In this document: piece by piece, positions 35,201 through 43,925 of the stretch
Position numbering within the stretch: position 1 is the stretch's first letter
How the letters are laid out: every line of letters begins with the position of its first letter
Assembly: GCA_963777975.1 (NCBI GenBank)
Contig: CAVZSO010000005.1
Span: forward strand, 1 to 64,000
Direction of reading: 5' to 3'
DNA: 64,000 nt
DNA from: CSP1-4 sp963777975
Lineage (GTDB): Bacteria > Chloroflexota > Limnocylindria > Limnocylindrales > CSP1-4
Made by a program: the position numbers and the translations under genes
Notes under the pieces: generated by a model
What the model saw: the letters and a program-made list of their open reading frames with translations, nothing else
The model's database searches: none
Told to the model about the DNA's origin: nothing

Positions 35201-35669
35201 GCTTGGCGTCCGGCGAGAGGCTCTCGAATCCCGCCTCATCTCGCCCGGAGATCGCCGCGATCGTCCGATCGACCGCCGCCTCCGCCGGCGTTCCGGCGGC
35301 CGTGTCGCGGATCGCGGGAGAGGCGAAGATGCTTCGCGCGACGAGGAACGGCCCGCGGATCTCCTCGTCGGCCGTGATCGCGATGCAGGTGAAACCGCTT
35401 GCCGAAGCAAGCTCGGCGGCGGCCAGCAGGAGACGGGTCTTGCCGATGCCCGGCTCGCCCTCGAGGGTCACCGCGGCCAGGCGGTCGGTGGCCTCGTGGA
35501 GCTCCTGGGAGATCGCATCGAGCTGAGCGTTGCGCCCGATGACGGCGCCAGTCGACCGGCGAAGCTGGACCGCGAGCGAGCACTGGGGCCCGACCAGCGG
35601 ATCGAGCGCACCACCGTCGGCCACCCTGAGGGACGTGGCAGGCTCGATGGACGTCCCCTCGCGCAGCAT
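32255..35669 (-). pseudogene. LuxR-family ATPase (LAL-type) regulator, one frameshift
   Basis: A regulator of about 1137 residues. Walker A is GEPGIGKT (71-78) and Walker B lies in LALLIDDVQWADDDT; then come an AAA/STAND ATPase region, TPR-like helical repeats, and a C-terminal LuxR helix-turn-helix (LLTEGRTNAEIATELELGED). The frame changes near 33922: it runs AAAELAR and must skip one base to continue RVRARAAEQGDAGIE. Start is ATG 35669, 7 nt after a CATAAT box. It overlaps the ferredoxin-cyclase gene. Either an assembly error or a real lesion. Confidence 0.8.
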
Positions 35670-35676
35670 GCCGCCG

Positions 35677-35682
35677 ATTATG
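35677..35682 (-). promoter_or_regulatory. leaderless -10 box CATAAT
   Basis: Minus-strand CATAAT ends 7 nt before the ATG at 35669 of the LuxR-type regulator. It lies in the 144-nt divergent gap shared with the SulP gene. Confidence 0.5.
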
Positions 35683-35813
35683 ACGGCCCGGCTCGCCATG
35701 GGCAGCGGGAAGGCCGGCACGAGCGGAGTACCCTCCGGGATTCGGAGGCGTGCGGTATCGAGTGCGCCGACGATTCGCGCCTCGAGGGTCGCGGAGGTGG
35801 GAGACTTCCTCCG

Positions 35814-37559
35814 ATGGGTGAGGCACCGCTGACCACATCCGCACCTCGACTGATGCGACTCGTCCCGATCCTTCGGTGGTCGAGGACGTACGACCGCAGC
35901 TGGCTCAGGGGGGACCTGATCGCGGGCATCGCGGTCGCGGCGATGATCGTGCCCAAGGACCTCGGCTACGCAGGCATCGCCGGCGTCCCGGTGGAGAACG
36001 GGCTCTACGCCGCCGCCGCGGCCGCGATCATCTACGCCCTCTTCTGCACGTCTCGACACATCTCGACCGGCCCGAGCTCGTCGCTCGCAGCCGTCGCCGG
36101 CGGCGCGGTCCTCGTGACCGGGGTGAGCGGCAACGACGCGGCGCAGCTCGTGGCGGCGATCGCGATCGTGACCGGAGCCCTGTTCCTGCTGGTCGCCATC
36201 CTCAAGCTGGGTTGGCTGGCCAGCTTCCTCTCGCGGGCGGTCGTGACCGGCTTCCTTGCCGGTGCCGCCATCGACGTCGTCATCGGCGAACTGCCCAAGC
36301 TCACCGGGACCACCGCCGACGGCGTGAATGCCTGGCAGGAGTTCGCGTCGTGGCTCCGCGGCCTGGGCGATCTCAGCCCGGCGACGTTGCTGGTCGGGCT
36401 GGTTGCCCTTGCCGTCATCCTCGGGCTTCGGTTCGCGCTTCCACGGGTCCCCGGCGCGCTCGTCCTCGTGGTCGGCGGCCTCGTCGGCTCCGTCCTCTTC
36501 GACCTTGGAGCGCTCGGGGTCGCCCTGGTGGGCCCCGTTCCGCGCGGCCTGCCGCTTCCGCAGGTGCCATCGCTGGAGCTGGTGTCGCAGAACTTCCCGA
36601 CCGTCGTCATCGCGGCCTTCGCGCTGCTCCTGATCGGGTTCTCCCAGACCGCGGGCGATGCCCAGGCGTTCGCCACGAGGCATCGGTATCGCGTCGACCT
36701 CGACCAGGAGTCGGTCGCTCAGGGGATGGCCAACCTCGGCGCCGGCGTGTTCCAGGGCATGCCGGTCTCGACCAGCCTGTCGGCGAGCTCGCTGAACGAG
36801 TCGGCCGGGGCGCGGACGCCCGTCGCCTCGCTCGCCACCGGAGGGATCGTCCTTGCCACGCTGATCCTGCTCGCGCCGCTCTTCTCCGAGCTGCCCAAGG
36901 CGGTCCTCGCCGCGATCATCATCGATGCCGTGGTGTTCGGGATGATCGACGTCGCAGAGTTCCGACGGCTCCGCCGGGTGAAGCGGTTCGACTTCTGGAT
37001 CGCGGTGGCGGCGGTCGTGGGCGTGCTGTCGGTGGGCGTGCTCCTCGGCGTGGTCGTCGGCATGGTCCTGTCCCTGCTCTGGCTCATCTACGTCGCGACC
37101 CGGCCGTCGATGCCGATCCTGGGTCGTGAACCGGGCACCCAGGTGTACCGCGGACTCGACGAGCACCCGGGCGACGAGACCGACCCTGGCGTGGCGGTGA
37201 TCCGCGTCGACGGTGGCCTGTTCTTCGCCACGGCTGGGGCATTGGACGAGCGCGTCCGCGCGATCCTCGAGAGCCAGCCCGGCCTGCATTCCCTCGTGCT
37301 GGACCTCGAGGGCGTGAACTTCCTGGACTCGCAAGGTGCGGCGAAGATGAAGGAGCTGTTCGAACTGACCGATGCGATCGGCGTGGAACTTCGCTTGGCC
37401 CGCCTGAAGCCCGATGTTTCCGCTGTCCTGGCGGCGGACGGGCTCATCGACCTGATCGGCCGAGACCGGATCCATGGCAACGTCCACCGGGCGGTCGAGG
37501 CGGCGCAGGCGGCAGATGCCAGCAGGCGATCCGACCTGTCGCGACCGCGCACGTCGTAG
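35814..37559 (+). CDS. SulP family anion transporter with STAS domain
   Basis: A 581-aa SLC26/SulP transporter. About 11-12 membrane segments span residues 30-440, with the family motifs GVPVENGLYAA and HISTGPSSSLAA near the start. The STAS domain (about 460-565) contains LVLDLEGVNFLDSQGA. SulP proteins move sulfate, bicarbonate or other anions; the substrate is undecided. The start is ATG 35814, after GGAGGTGGGAG; ATG 35853 is possible. It is divergent from the LuxR-type regulator. It lies 16 kb from the sulfurtransferase unit, so no direct link is claimed. Confidence 0.9.
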   Translation: MGEAPLTTSAPRLMRLVPILRWSRTYDRSWLRGDLIAGIAVAAMIVPKDLGYAGIAGVPVENGLYAAAAAAIIYALFCTSRHISTGPSSSLAAVAGGAVLVTGVSGNDAAQLVAAIAIVTGALFLLVAILKLGWLASFLSRAVVTGFLAGAAIDVVIGELPKLTGTTADGVNAWQEFASWLRGLGDLSPATLLVGLVALAVILGLRFALPRVPGALVLVVGGLVGSVLFDLGALGVALVGPVPRGLPLPQVPSLELVSQNFPTVVIAAFALLLIGFSQTAGDAQAFATRHRYRVDLDQESVAQGMANLGAGVFQGMPVSTSLSASSLNESAGARTPVASLATGGIVLATLILLAPLFSELPKAVLAAIIIDAVVFGMIDVAEFRRLRRVKRFDFWIAVAAVVGVLSVGVLLGVVVGMVLSLLWLIYVATRPSMPILGREPGTQVYRGLDEHPGDETDPGVAVIRVDGGLFFATAGALDERVRAILESQPGLHSLVLDLEGVNFLDSQGAAKMKELFELTDAIGVELRLARLKPDVSAVLAADGLIDLIGRDRIHGNVHRAVEAAQAADASRRSDLSRPRTS

Positions 37560-37609
37560 CCCGTCGGTCACCGCTCATCTCGGTGTCGATGCCAGGCGCC
37601 CCGGCGCGC

Positions 37610-38092
37610 CTAGCCCGAGGCGGTCGCGACCAGCTGGTAGAAGCTGATGACCGCGACGGACAACTGGACGCACAGCGCCAGCGCGTAGACCGCCACCGAG
37701 CCCAACAGGAGCGCATTCGCTGCGAACAGGATGAGGGCGGCGATGCCCGGCACGAATAGCAGTCGGCCGCCCCACGTGCGGAGGCCGCCGGCGCGGTAGA
37801 GCTGGCGGCCCCGGAAGACGACGATCCACGCCGCGTAGAGCGCGACGAGGGCGCTCGACAGGACGACCGCCTCGCGGGCATCGGCGAGCCAGGCGAAGAC
37901 GATCACCGGCAGCAGCGCCTCGAACACGACATTGAAGCTGGTCGAGACGATCGCGCGCTGCCGGATCCGGTGGACCTGGCTCCACGAGCCGCCGGGCGGC
38001 GTGAGCGCGGCCGTCACGGCGGTGAACCCTGCGATGACGGCGGCGATCGAGGCGATCCCCAGGAGGAGCGCCTCGTCAAACATGGACGGCAT
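37610..38092 (-). CDS. hypothetical multi-pass membrane protein
   Basis: A 160-aa membrane protein with four or five hydrophobic segments (about 5-25, 50-70, 78-95, 105-130, 135-157). The loop TPPGGSWSQVHRIRQRAIVS lies between the first two. No family is recognised. ATG 38092 or 38083 may be the start. In the given sequence its frame continues upstream into a broken methyltransferase gene, but that join is an artefact of frameshifts; the methyltransferase stop lies just before this start. Confidence 0.65.
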   Translation of the reverse strand: MPSMFDEALLLGIASIAAVIAGFTAVTAALTPPGGSWSQVHRIRQRAIVSTSFNVVFEALLPVIVFAWLADAREAVVLSSALVALYAAWIVVFRGRQLYRAGGLRTWGGRLLFVPGIAALILFAANALLLGSVAVYALALCVQLSVAVISFYQLVATASG

Positions 38093-38106
38093 CCGATCAA
38101 CGATCG

Positions 38107-38794
38107 TTAGAGTGTCGTGACATCGGACGAGTTCGTGCGCGGATTCGTGGCCGCGAAGATCGCGATCGAGCCGACCGTCTCGAGGTCCACCTGTTCGAAC
38201 GATGCCCCGAGGATCTCGCGGAGCCCCTCCTGCGTGTCCGCCGAGGTTGTCGAAGACGCCCCGCCGGTTGTTGACGTCGAGCACGTTCCGTGCCAACCGC
38301 GTGTGTGGTCCGGAGGTCCCGAGGATCGATGCGCCGAAGAGCACGCCAGTCGGTGCGAGGACGGCAGCCACGTTGGCGATCGCCCCGGCCTTGCGGGAGA
38401 GCGGTCCCGGCAGGCAATGGATCACGCCGTTCAGCGCGGCGGAGTCGAACGGTCCAGTCGATGGGCAGCGGCTTGCAGACATCGGCCTCGACGGTCGTGA
38501 TGTCGAGGCGCTGCAGGCGCCGGGTGGCATGATCGAGGACATTGGTGTTCGGATCGAGGAGCGTGACCGGGCTGCCCTCAGGCAGGCCGGCTCGTTCCAG
38601 GAAGTAGCCGGTGCCCAGGTCCCACGTCGAGGTGCCGGGGGCGGACGTGCTGCCGGTATCCCTCGACCAGTCGCGGTCGTCGGGCACCGCCATACGACTC
38701 GGGTGAAGAAGCCGAGGATCACGGGGTCGTAGATCTTGAGGAAGAACGGGGTGTACTCGCTCTGGCCCCCGTAGGCGGGATCGTCACGCTCCAT
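38107..38794 (-). pseudogene. SAM-dependent methyltransferase, multiply frameshifted
   Basis: Remains of a class I methyltransferase of about 228 residues. The pieces in order are: MERDDPAYGGQSEYTPFFLK (first frame); DLGTGYFLERAGLPEGSPVT with LLDPN (SAM-binding motif I, second frame); LNGVIHCLPGPLSRK to RRGVFDNLGG (first frame again); and TQEGLREILGASFEQVDLET ending SSDVTTL (third frame, stop 38107). At least three shifts are needed. The pieces align end to end without loss, so the gene was intact recently or the sequence is locally inaccurate. Confidence 0.7.
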
Positions 38795-38968
38795 CGAGCT
38801 CGAGCGCTCCTCCATCGCGATCGCGGCGGTTGGATCGGCACAGGATGACACGTCGCGGCAGCAGGATGCGGAGTGTTGTGGCGCTTGATTCGGTGGAGCG
38901 ATCAGTTCGGCGCGACCGGCCGTCACCCGGTTGCGGTGTCGCGGGAGACGGCAGCGCCCAGTCGGCCA

Positions 38969-39631
38969 TCAGGCACCACCCAGCACATAGTCCCAGCCGA
39001 GATCGAGATCGAGCCCGACGTAAGCCTCGAACACCTCGACACCCTGCGGGGTCCGAAACTCGACCGACCCCGTGCCATCGTGCCGAGTGCCCCACTCGTC
39101 ACCAACGAGGAGCCTGGGGGGATGCTGACCAAGGATGTAGTAGTGCTGGGGCAGGGCAGCCCACGGCTCACCGGCGGACTCGAACATCGCCGTCGCTGTC
39201 ATCGTCCCGCCAGCTGTCGCGATACGGACCCGCGCCCGCCGGCGGTCGCGGTCGAGCGCAACGGAGAGCCGTCCCGGGACCCGTCCGAGGCCGTGGCGCC
39301 ACCACATCCGGTTGATGGCGCCCGATGCTGCGCCGATGCAGGCGAGACCGCCGATCCCGTCGTCCGGCGGCACGCCGGCCGGTGGGTCGGTGATCACGTT
39401 GACCCACCGGTGCGGCACCGACCGGCCGTTGAGAGAATCTCGGCCGACCGTTGCATAGGTCGTGACCGATCCCGTCAGGTCCATGACGCGCTCGGCCTGG
39501 ATCCCCGGCGCCAGCAGGTCGGCCACGACGTGCAATCGGTCTACCGGCACGCGGATCGCGATCCCGATAGCGTCGCCCGGCTCGACCCGGTTGTGGTCGA
39601 GCCGAAGGTGCGGGCGATGCCCGTCCGTCAC
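38969..39631 (-). CDS. hypothetical protein
   Basis: A 220-aa soluble, strand-rich protein from a GTG start. The middle contains INRMWWRHGLGRVPGRLSVA and the C-terminal half WAALPQHYYILGQHPPRLLV, with many beta strands. I do not recognise a family with confidence; the pattern is loosely like acetoacetate-decarboxylase-type barrels, but no catalytic Lys is evident. It lies 34 nt after an NTF2-like gene and probably shares its transcript. Confidence 0.55.
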   Translation of the reverse strand: MTDGHRPHLRLDHNRVEPGDAIGIAIRVPVDRLHVVADLLAPGIQAERVMDLTGSVTTYATVGRDSLNGRSVPHRWVNVITDPPAGVPPDDGIGGLACIGAASGAINRMWWRHGLGRVPGRLSVALDRDRRRARVRIATAGGTMTATAMFESAGEPWAALPQHYYILGQHPPRLLVGDEWGTRHDGTGSVEFRTPQGVEVFEAYVGLDLDLGWDYVLGGA

Positions 39632-39665
39632 GCGTTGGTCCGCCCGGTCAACCGACGGACCCCCG

Positions 39666-40098
39666 TCAAGGTTCGGTCTCCTCGCCCTCTCGGAGCTCCC
39701 AGAGCACGTTCGCGATGAACCACCGGTCGTCGAGCTTCGCGATGTGAAGGTAGTCCATGTACGGGGCTGAGAGAACCCTCACCGTGGCGATGTGTCGGAA
39801 GACATCGTCGATCGTGATGTCGAACGTCCGCTCCTCGGCGACGGCCGTTCGGCCCTCGCCGGCCCGGGTCCAACCCACCATCATCTCCGCGTCGGCTGGA
39901 CGGCCCAGCCGCCAGTCGCCGGTTGTCGGGTCCCGATAGATCGTGCGCTTCACCAGTTCCGGGTGGAGGCAGCGACGCATCCTGGCCTCGTCGCCGTCCA
40001 ACCAGCCTTCGATGTAGTCACGGGCGACCGCCGTGATCGCTTCGACATCCTCGGGCGACGGCGGGTCGATATCGGGCTGCGAGCGTATCGCGCTTCAT
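39666..40098 (-). pseudogene. NTF2/SnoaL-like protein, frameshifted near its start
   Basis: A lumazine-binding/NTF2-like protein of about 143 residues. The body ITAVARDYIEGWLDGDEARM, HPELVKRTIYRD and WFIANVLWEL is typical of the family's cone-shaped fold. An excellent AAGGAG site and ATG (40098) begin MKRDT, but the body lies one base further on. Skipping one C in ACGCTCGCAG near 40080 joins them. Without that shift, translation could only start at TTG 40001 and would lose the first helix. Confidence 0.7.
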
Positions 40099-40164
40099 CG
40101 TGGGTTCACTCCTTCGGGTCCATCCGGATAGCCAGCTCCGCTGCCCGGCCGTCGAGCAAGAAAC

Positions 40165-40967
40165 CTAGGCGTTCAGCCCCTGCCCTGCACGGACGTAGGC
40201 GGCATATCTGACGACCGTTCGAAAACCCAGGCGCTCGTAGATCGGGCGCCCCATCTCGCTTGCCTGGAGGGCCGCCACGTCGCAGCCGGCGTCAACGCCG
40301 TCCGCTATGACGCGCGCCGTCATCGCCGCCCCGTACCCGCGTCGGCGCTCCGACTCGACCGTTGCGATGCTGTACACGCCGATGGTCCGGCCACTTCGCC
40401 AGCCCAGCCCGGAGACGACGGGGGCACCGTCTGCGTAGCCCACGTAGACGACGCAGTCGGGCCGATCGAGGAGGTCCGGGCACGCCGTTCCCAGGGCGAC
40501 CGCACGATCTGAGCCAAACCCTGCGGTCACGACCTGGCGATGAGCGGCGATGTCGGCGGCGTCGGTCGCCCGGCGGATCTCGAGCTCGGGAGCCGCATGT
40601 CGTGCGATCGCGGTCGTGGTCGATCGGGAATGCGACCATGCCGGGCGTCGACGGTCGCCTCGTCCTGGGGCTCCAGCCCGGCATGGGCCAGGGTCTGGAC
40701 GAAGCGATCGTCGATACCTTCGCGCAGGCGAACGACGAAGGGGCACCGTTGCTCGCGTGCCCGGGCAACCCCGGCGAGCACCCCGTCTGGTGTCGCCTCC
40801 TCGTGTTCGACGAGGACCTGGTTGAACCAGTCGAACGGGAGGCCGGTCAGGATCGCGACCACCCCGCCGGCGCGAGTCACGTTGGCCCGCTTCGTACAGC
40901 TCACGACGCCCGTCAGGTAGGCGATCCAGTTCTCGTGCTCGAGAGCGATCAGCTCGTCGTCCGTCAT
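40165..40967 (-). pseudogene. GNAT acetyltransferase, frameshifted
   Basis: A GNAT-type protein of about 267 residues broken across three frames. The first frame (ATG 40967, MTDDELIALEHENWIAYL) carries an N-terminal domain to GLEPQDEATVD; the second supplies TPGMVAFPIDHDRDR; the third (AAPELEIRRATDAADIAAHR to VRAGQGLNA) holds the acetyl-CoA site ERRRGYGAAMTARV. Both changes need one extra base skipped, near 40650 and 40615. The pieces are otherwise complete. Substrate unknown. Confidence 0.7.
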
Positions 40968-41159
40968 GGCCGGGAACGCTAGCCGGAGGTCAACCGGTCG
41001 TCCACCGTCCACTAGCACGAGGTTCGCGGAGAGCGGGACAAGAACGCTCAGGTTGTCGTTGCGAACAATGATTGCCGAGCGCTGTGGCAGGCCCAATGGA
41101 CGGCTGAAACGAGAGAGAAGGCAGCCAGGGGATCGTGCTGGGCACGACGGGGAAAGTGG

Positions 41160-41232
41160 AGCGGGAGACGGGATTCGAACCCGCGACATTCTGCTTGGGA
41201 AGCAGACACTCTGCCAGCTGAGTTACTCCCGC
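41160..41232 (-). tRNA. tRNA-Gly (anticodon CCC)
   Basis: A complete cloverleaf on the minus strand. Acceptor GCGGGAG pairs with CTCCCGC, the D-arm is CTC/GAG, and the anticodon stem TCTGC/GCAGA holds the loop TTCCCAA, so the anticodon is CCC. The T-arm is GCGGG TTCGAAT CCCGT. The discriminator is T; CCA is not encoded. A TAGAAT box lies 13 nt upstream. The 5' half of this tRNA recurs at 43728 and 45114. Confidence 0.93.
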
Positions 41233-41245
41233 TCGGGAGGGGCCC

Positions 41246-41251
41246 ATTCTA
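41246..41251 (-). promoter_or_regulatory. -10 box TAGAAT of tRNA-Gly
   Basis: Minus-strand TAGAAT ends 13 nt before the tRNA 5' end. The same box is retained in the partial copy at 43728 and altered to CAGAAT in the third copy. Confidence 0.6.
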
Positions 41252-41440
41252 GCCGAGGGTCCGGGCAAGAGCGTTCTCAAGCCGGTCAGCACGACCACCC
41301 GTGAGCGCAGCGAATCGAGCGGCCATGTGTTGCAGGCCTGGTCCTTGCCAAGCTGGCGATGATGATTGCGCCCGCGCGCCGCCCTGACGGACCCGATGGA
41401 GGGCGTGGGTTCCCGCAAGAGCCACCAGAGAGGAAGGGCG

Positions 41441-42664
41441 ATGAGCGCAACCGAGGGCACGAGTGCGAGTGCACAGACCGAGATCCGCCCCTTCCGAGTC
41501 GACGTTCCGGAGCGTGAGCTCGAGGAGCTGCGGCGGCGTATCGAGGCGACTCGTTGGCCGACGAGGGAGCTCGTCTCCGACCGGTCCCAGGGTGTTCAGC
41601 TGGCCGCGCTCCGGGAGCTCGCCCGTTACTGGGCGAGCGAATACGACTGGCGTCAGTGCGAAGCGCGACTGAACGCCTTGCCCCAGTTCAAGACGAAGAT
41701 CGACGGACTCGACATCCACTTCATCCACGTGAAGTCCGCTCACGAGAACGCATTGCCACTGATCATGACCCACGGCTGGCCCGGCTCGGTCATCGAGCTG
41801 TTGGAGACCGTCGGACCCCTCACCGATCCGACGGCACACGGCGGACGTCCCGAGGACGCGTTCCATCTCGTGTTGCCGTCCATTCCCGGCTACGGCTTCT
41901 CCGAGGAGCCGGCCGAGCTCGGCTGGGGCCCCATCCGCATCGGTCGGGCCTGGGACGAGCTGATGCAGCGCCTCGGGTACATGCACTACGTGGCGCAGGG
42001 CGGTGACGTGGGCTCGCAGGTCACGGACGCGATGGCCCGTATCGGGCTCGGCGGGTTGCTCGGGGTCCATACCAACCTCCTTACCCCCGCGCTGGGCGAC
42101 GCCAAGGCGCTGAGTGCGTCCCCACCGACCGCAGAGGAACAGGCTGCCCTCGATCAGCTCGCCGCCTTCGCGGCGACGGGGACCGGGTACTTCGTCCAGC
42201 AGGCGACGCGACCTGAGACGATCGGCTACGCGCTCCTGGATTCACCGGTCGCGCTGGCGGCCTGGATCATCGATCACGACACCGACGCCTACCAGAAGAT
42301 CGCCCACGCATTCGTCGACAACCAGCCCGCGGGCAATCTCACGCGCCAGCACATCGTCGACAACATCACCTTGTACTGGTTGACGGGCACCGGGGCGTCC
42401 GCGGCGCGCTCGTATTGGGAAGAGGCCCAGGAGAACGCGCGCACGGCCGTCACCGGTCCCACGCCGGCCTTGGTGCCGGTCGGCTTCACCACCTTCCCCG
42501 GGGAGATCTGGAAGACGCCGCGTAGCTGGGTCGAACGGGCGTACCCGAACATCATGTACTTCAACGAAGTCGACAGAGGCGGGCACTTCGCGGCGTGGGA
42601 AGAGCCGCAGCTCTTCTCCGAGGAGATGCGTGCCTGCTTCCGGACGCTGCGCTCGGCCGCGTGA
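41441..42664 (+). CDS. epoxide hydrolase family protein
   Basis: A 407-aa alpha/beta hydrolase with an N-terminal epoxide-hydrolase domain (IRPFRVDVPERELEELRRRI), as in microsomal-type epoxide hydrolases. HGWPGS forms the oxyanion hole, the nucleophile is the Asp in QGGDVGSQV, lid tyrosines are present, and the catalytic His lies in GGHFAAWEEP. It should add water to epoxides to give diols. GAGGAAGG precedes the ATG at 41441. The next gene overlaps as GTGA. The pair is bracketed by the tRNA-Gly and its partial copy. Confidence 0.9.
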   Translation: MSATEGTSASAQTEIRPFRVDVPERELEELRRRIEATRWPTRELVSDRSQGVQLAALRELARYWASEYDWRQCEARLNALPQFKTKIDGLDIHFIHVKSAHENALPLIMTHGWPGSVIELLETVGPLTDPTAHGGRPEDAFHLVLPSIPGYGFSEEPAELGWGPIRIGRAWDELMQRLGYMHYVAQGGDVGSQVTDAMARIGLGGLLGVHTNLLTPALGDAKALSASPPTAEEQAALDQLAAFAATGTGYFVQQATRPETIGYALLDSPVALAAWIIDHDTDAYQKIAHAFVDNQPAGNLTRQHIVDNITLYWLTGTGASAARSYWEEAQENARTAVTGPTPALVPVGFTTFPGEIWKTPRSWVERAYPNIMYFNEVDRGGHFAAWEEPQLFSEEMRACFRTLRSAA

Positions 42665-43707
42665 GCGACCCGGCGGCCGCAAGCCGACCCGGGTTGGTGC
42701 GGTCGATCCTCCATCACCCCGCGGGCGAACGGGCGGTCGAGCTGCCCTTCGAAGGCCGGTTGGCGTCGTTCGACGGAGCGACGGCGTGGTTGAACTCGGA
42801 TGCCCTCACGCCGGAGAGTCTCCGCGGGCGGGTCGTCGTCGTCGACTTCTGGACCTACACGTGTGTCAACTGGCTGCGCACGCTTCCATATGTTCGAGCT
42901 TGGGCCGCGAAGTACCGCGACGACGGCCTGACCGTGATCGGCGTGCACACGCCCGAGTTCGGTTTCGAAGGAACGATCGAGAACGTGGTCGACCAGTCGC
43001 GAGCGCTCGGTGTCGACTATCCGATCGCGGTCGACACCCGCTACGCGGTGTGGTCCGAGTTCGCGAACCACTACTGGCCGGCACTCTACATCGCCGACCG
43101 TGAAGGCCGGATCCGGTTCCACCATTTCGGCGAAGGTGAGTATCCGATGACCGAAATGGTCATCCAGCACTTGCTGTTCGGTGGAACCAACAGCGTCGCT
43201 CGAGATCTCGTCGTGGTCCACCCCCACGGCCTCGAGGTGGCGGCCGACTGGCAGACGCTCGCCTCAGCCGAGACATATCTCGGGTACCGTCAGAGCAGCG
43301 GGTTCGCCCAGGAAGACCGCGCGAGCTTCGACACTCCCGCGGCGTACGCCTTGCCGGATCGACTGCAGCGCAATGAGTGGGCACTCGCGGGCACGTGGAC
43401 CGTCGCGGGCCATGCCGCGATCGCGAACGAACCCGGGGGTCGCATCGCGTTTCGCTTCCATGCGCGCGATGCCAACCTCGTGATGGGACCAGCCTCCGCA
43501 GGAACGGCGATCCCGTTCCGCGTGTTCCTTGACGGGCAACTGTCCACGGCGTCGCACGGCACGGATGTCGGCGCCGACGGCACGGGAACGGTCCGGGACC
43601 AGCGCACGTACCAGCTGATCCGTCAGCCCGGAGAGATCTCCGACCGCCTCGTCGAGATCGAGTTCCAGGACGCCGGTGTCGAGGCGTACTGCTTCACATT
43701 CGGCTGA
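42661..43707 (+). CDS. thioredoxin-like (DipZ C-terminal type) protein
   Basis: A 348-aa protein from a GTG overlapping the epoxide hydrolase stop (GTGA). A thioredoxin/TlpA-like domain occupies about 45-190: VVVVDFWTYTCVNWLRTLPY and GVHTPEFGFEG match the family. The active-site pair is reduced to one Cys (TCVNW instead of CxxC). The C-terminal domain (about 245-348) is a jelly-roll-like region as in DipZ tails, ending VEAYCFTFG. No signal peptide is seen. A peroxiredoxin-like or binding role is possible. Confidence 0.8.
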   Translation: MSDPAAASRPGLVRSILHHPAGERAVELPFEGRLASFDGATAWLNSDALTPESLRGRVVVVDFWTYTCVNWLRTLPYVRAWAAKYRDDGLTVIGVHTPEFGFEGTIENVVDQSRALGVDYPIAVDTRYAVWSEFANHYWPALYIADREGRIRFHHFGEGEYPMTEMVIQHLLFGGTNSVARDLVVVHPHGLEVAADWQTLASAETYLGYRQSSGFAQEDRASFDTPAAYALPDRLQRNEWALAGTWTVAGHAAIANEPGGRIAFRFHARDANLVMGPASAGTAIPFRVFLDGQLSTASHGTDVGADGTGTVRDQRTYQLIRQPGEISDRLVEIEFQDAGVEAYCFTFG

Positions 43708-43727
43708 CCGCTCGCGGCATACGGTCC

Positions 43728-43776
43728 GCTTGGGAAGCAGACACTCTGCCAGCTGAGTTACTCCCGCTCGGGAGGG
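43728..43776 (-). repeat. partial tRNA-Gly copy (5' half plus upstream region)
   Basis: These 49 nt are identical to 41193-41241: the tRNA-Gly 5' half from anticodon loop to acceptor strand and the next 9 nt. A few bases further on, the TAGAAT box is also kept (ATTCTAG). The 3' half is absent. The copy bounds the epoxide hydrolase cassette on the right and cannot yield a functional tRNA. Confidence 0.92.
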
Positions 43777-43925
43777 CCGCGATTCTAGCGCAGGCGATCG
43801 TGCGAAGCCACCTGCGTCTCGGGCGAAGGCGCTCAGACTGCGCTCGGCCGCATGTCCATTGGGCGGTGTCGCCCGTTCACTCGTCGATGGCGACCAGCCG
43901 GATGGGGTCCGGCAGGCCGACGGCC

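Noticed and set aside
35683..35813. Cysteine leader peptide or attenuator before the SulP transporter
   Set aside because: The gap has only a short CCTCCG/CGGAGG hairpin, no Cys-rich reading frame and no terminator.
35670..37571. Upstream extension of the LuxR-type regulator across the SulP gene
   Set aside because: The open frame extends only because the antisense of the SulP gene lacks stops; a leaderless promoter and ATG at 35669 define the start.
37610..38926. Single 438-residue protein combining a methyltransferase and membrane segments
   Set aside because: The frame joins the membrane protein to fragments of a multiply frameshifted methyltransferase; the pieces match separate genes.
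40990..41460. Open frames reading SRAGVTQLAECLLPK over the tRNA-Gly and its copies
   Set aside because: This is the well-known spurious translation of tRNA sequence; the three occurrences instead exposed the tRNA repeats.
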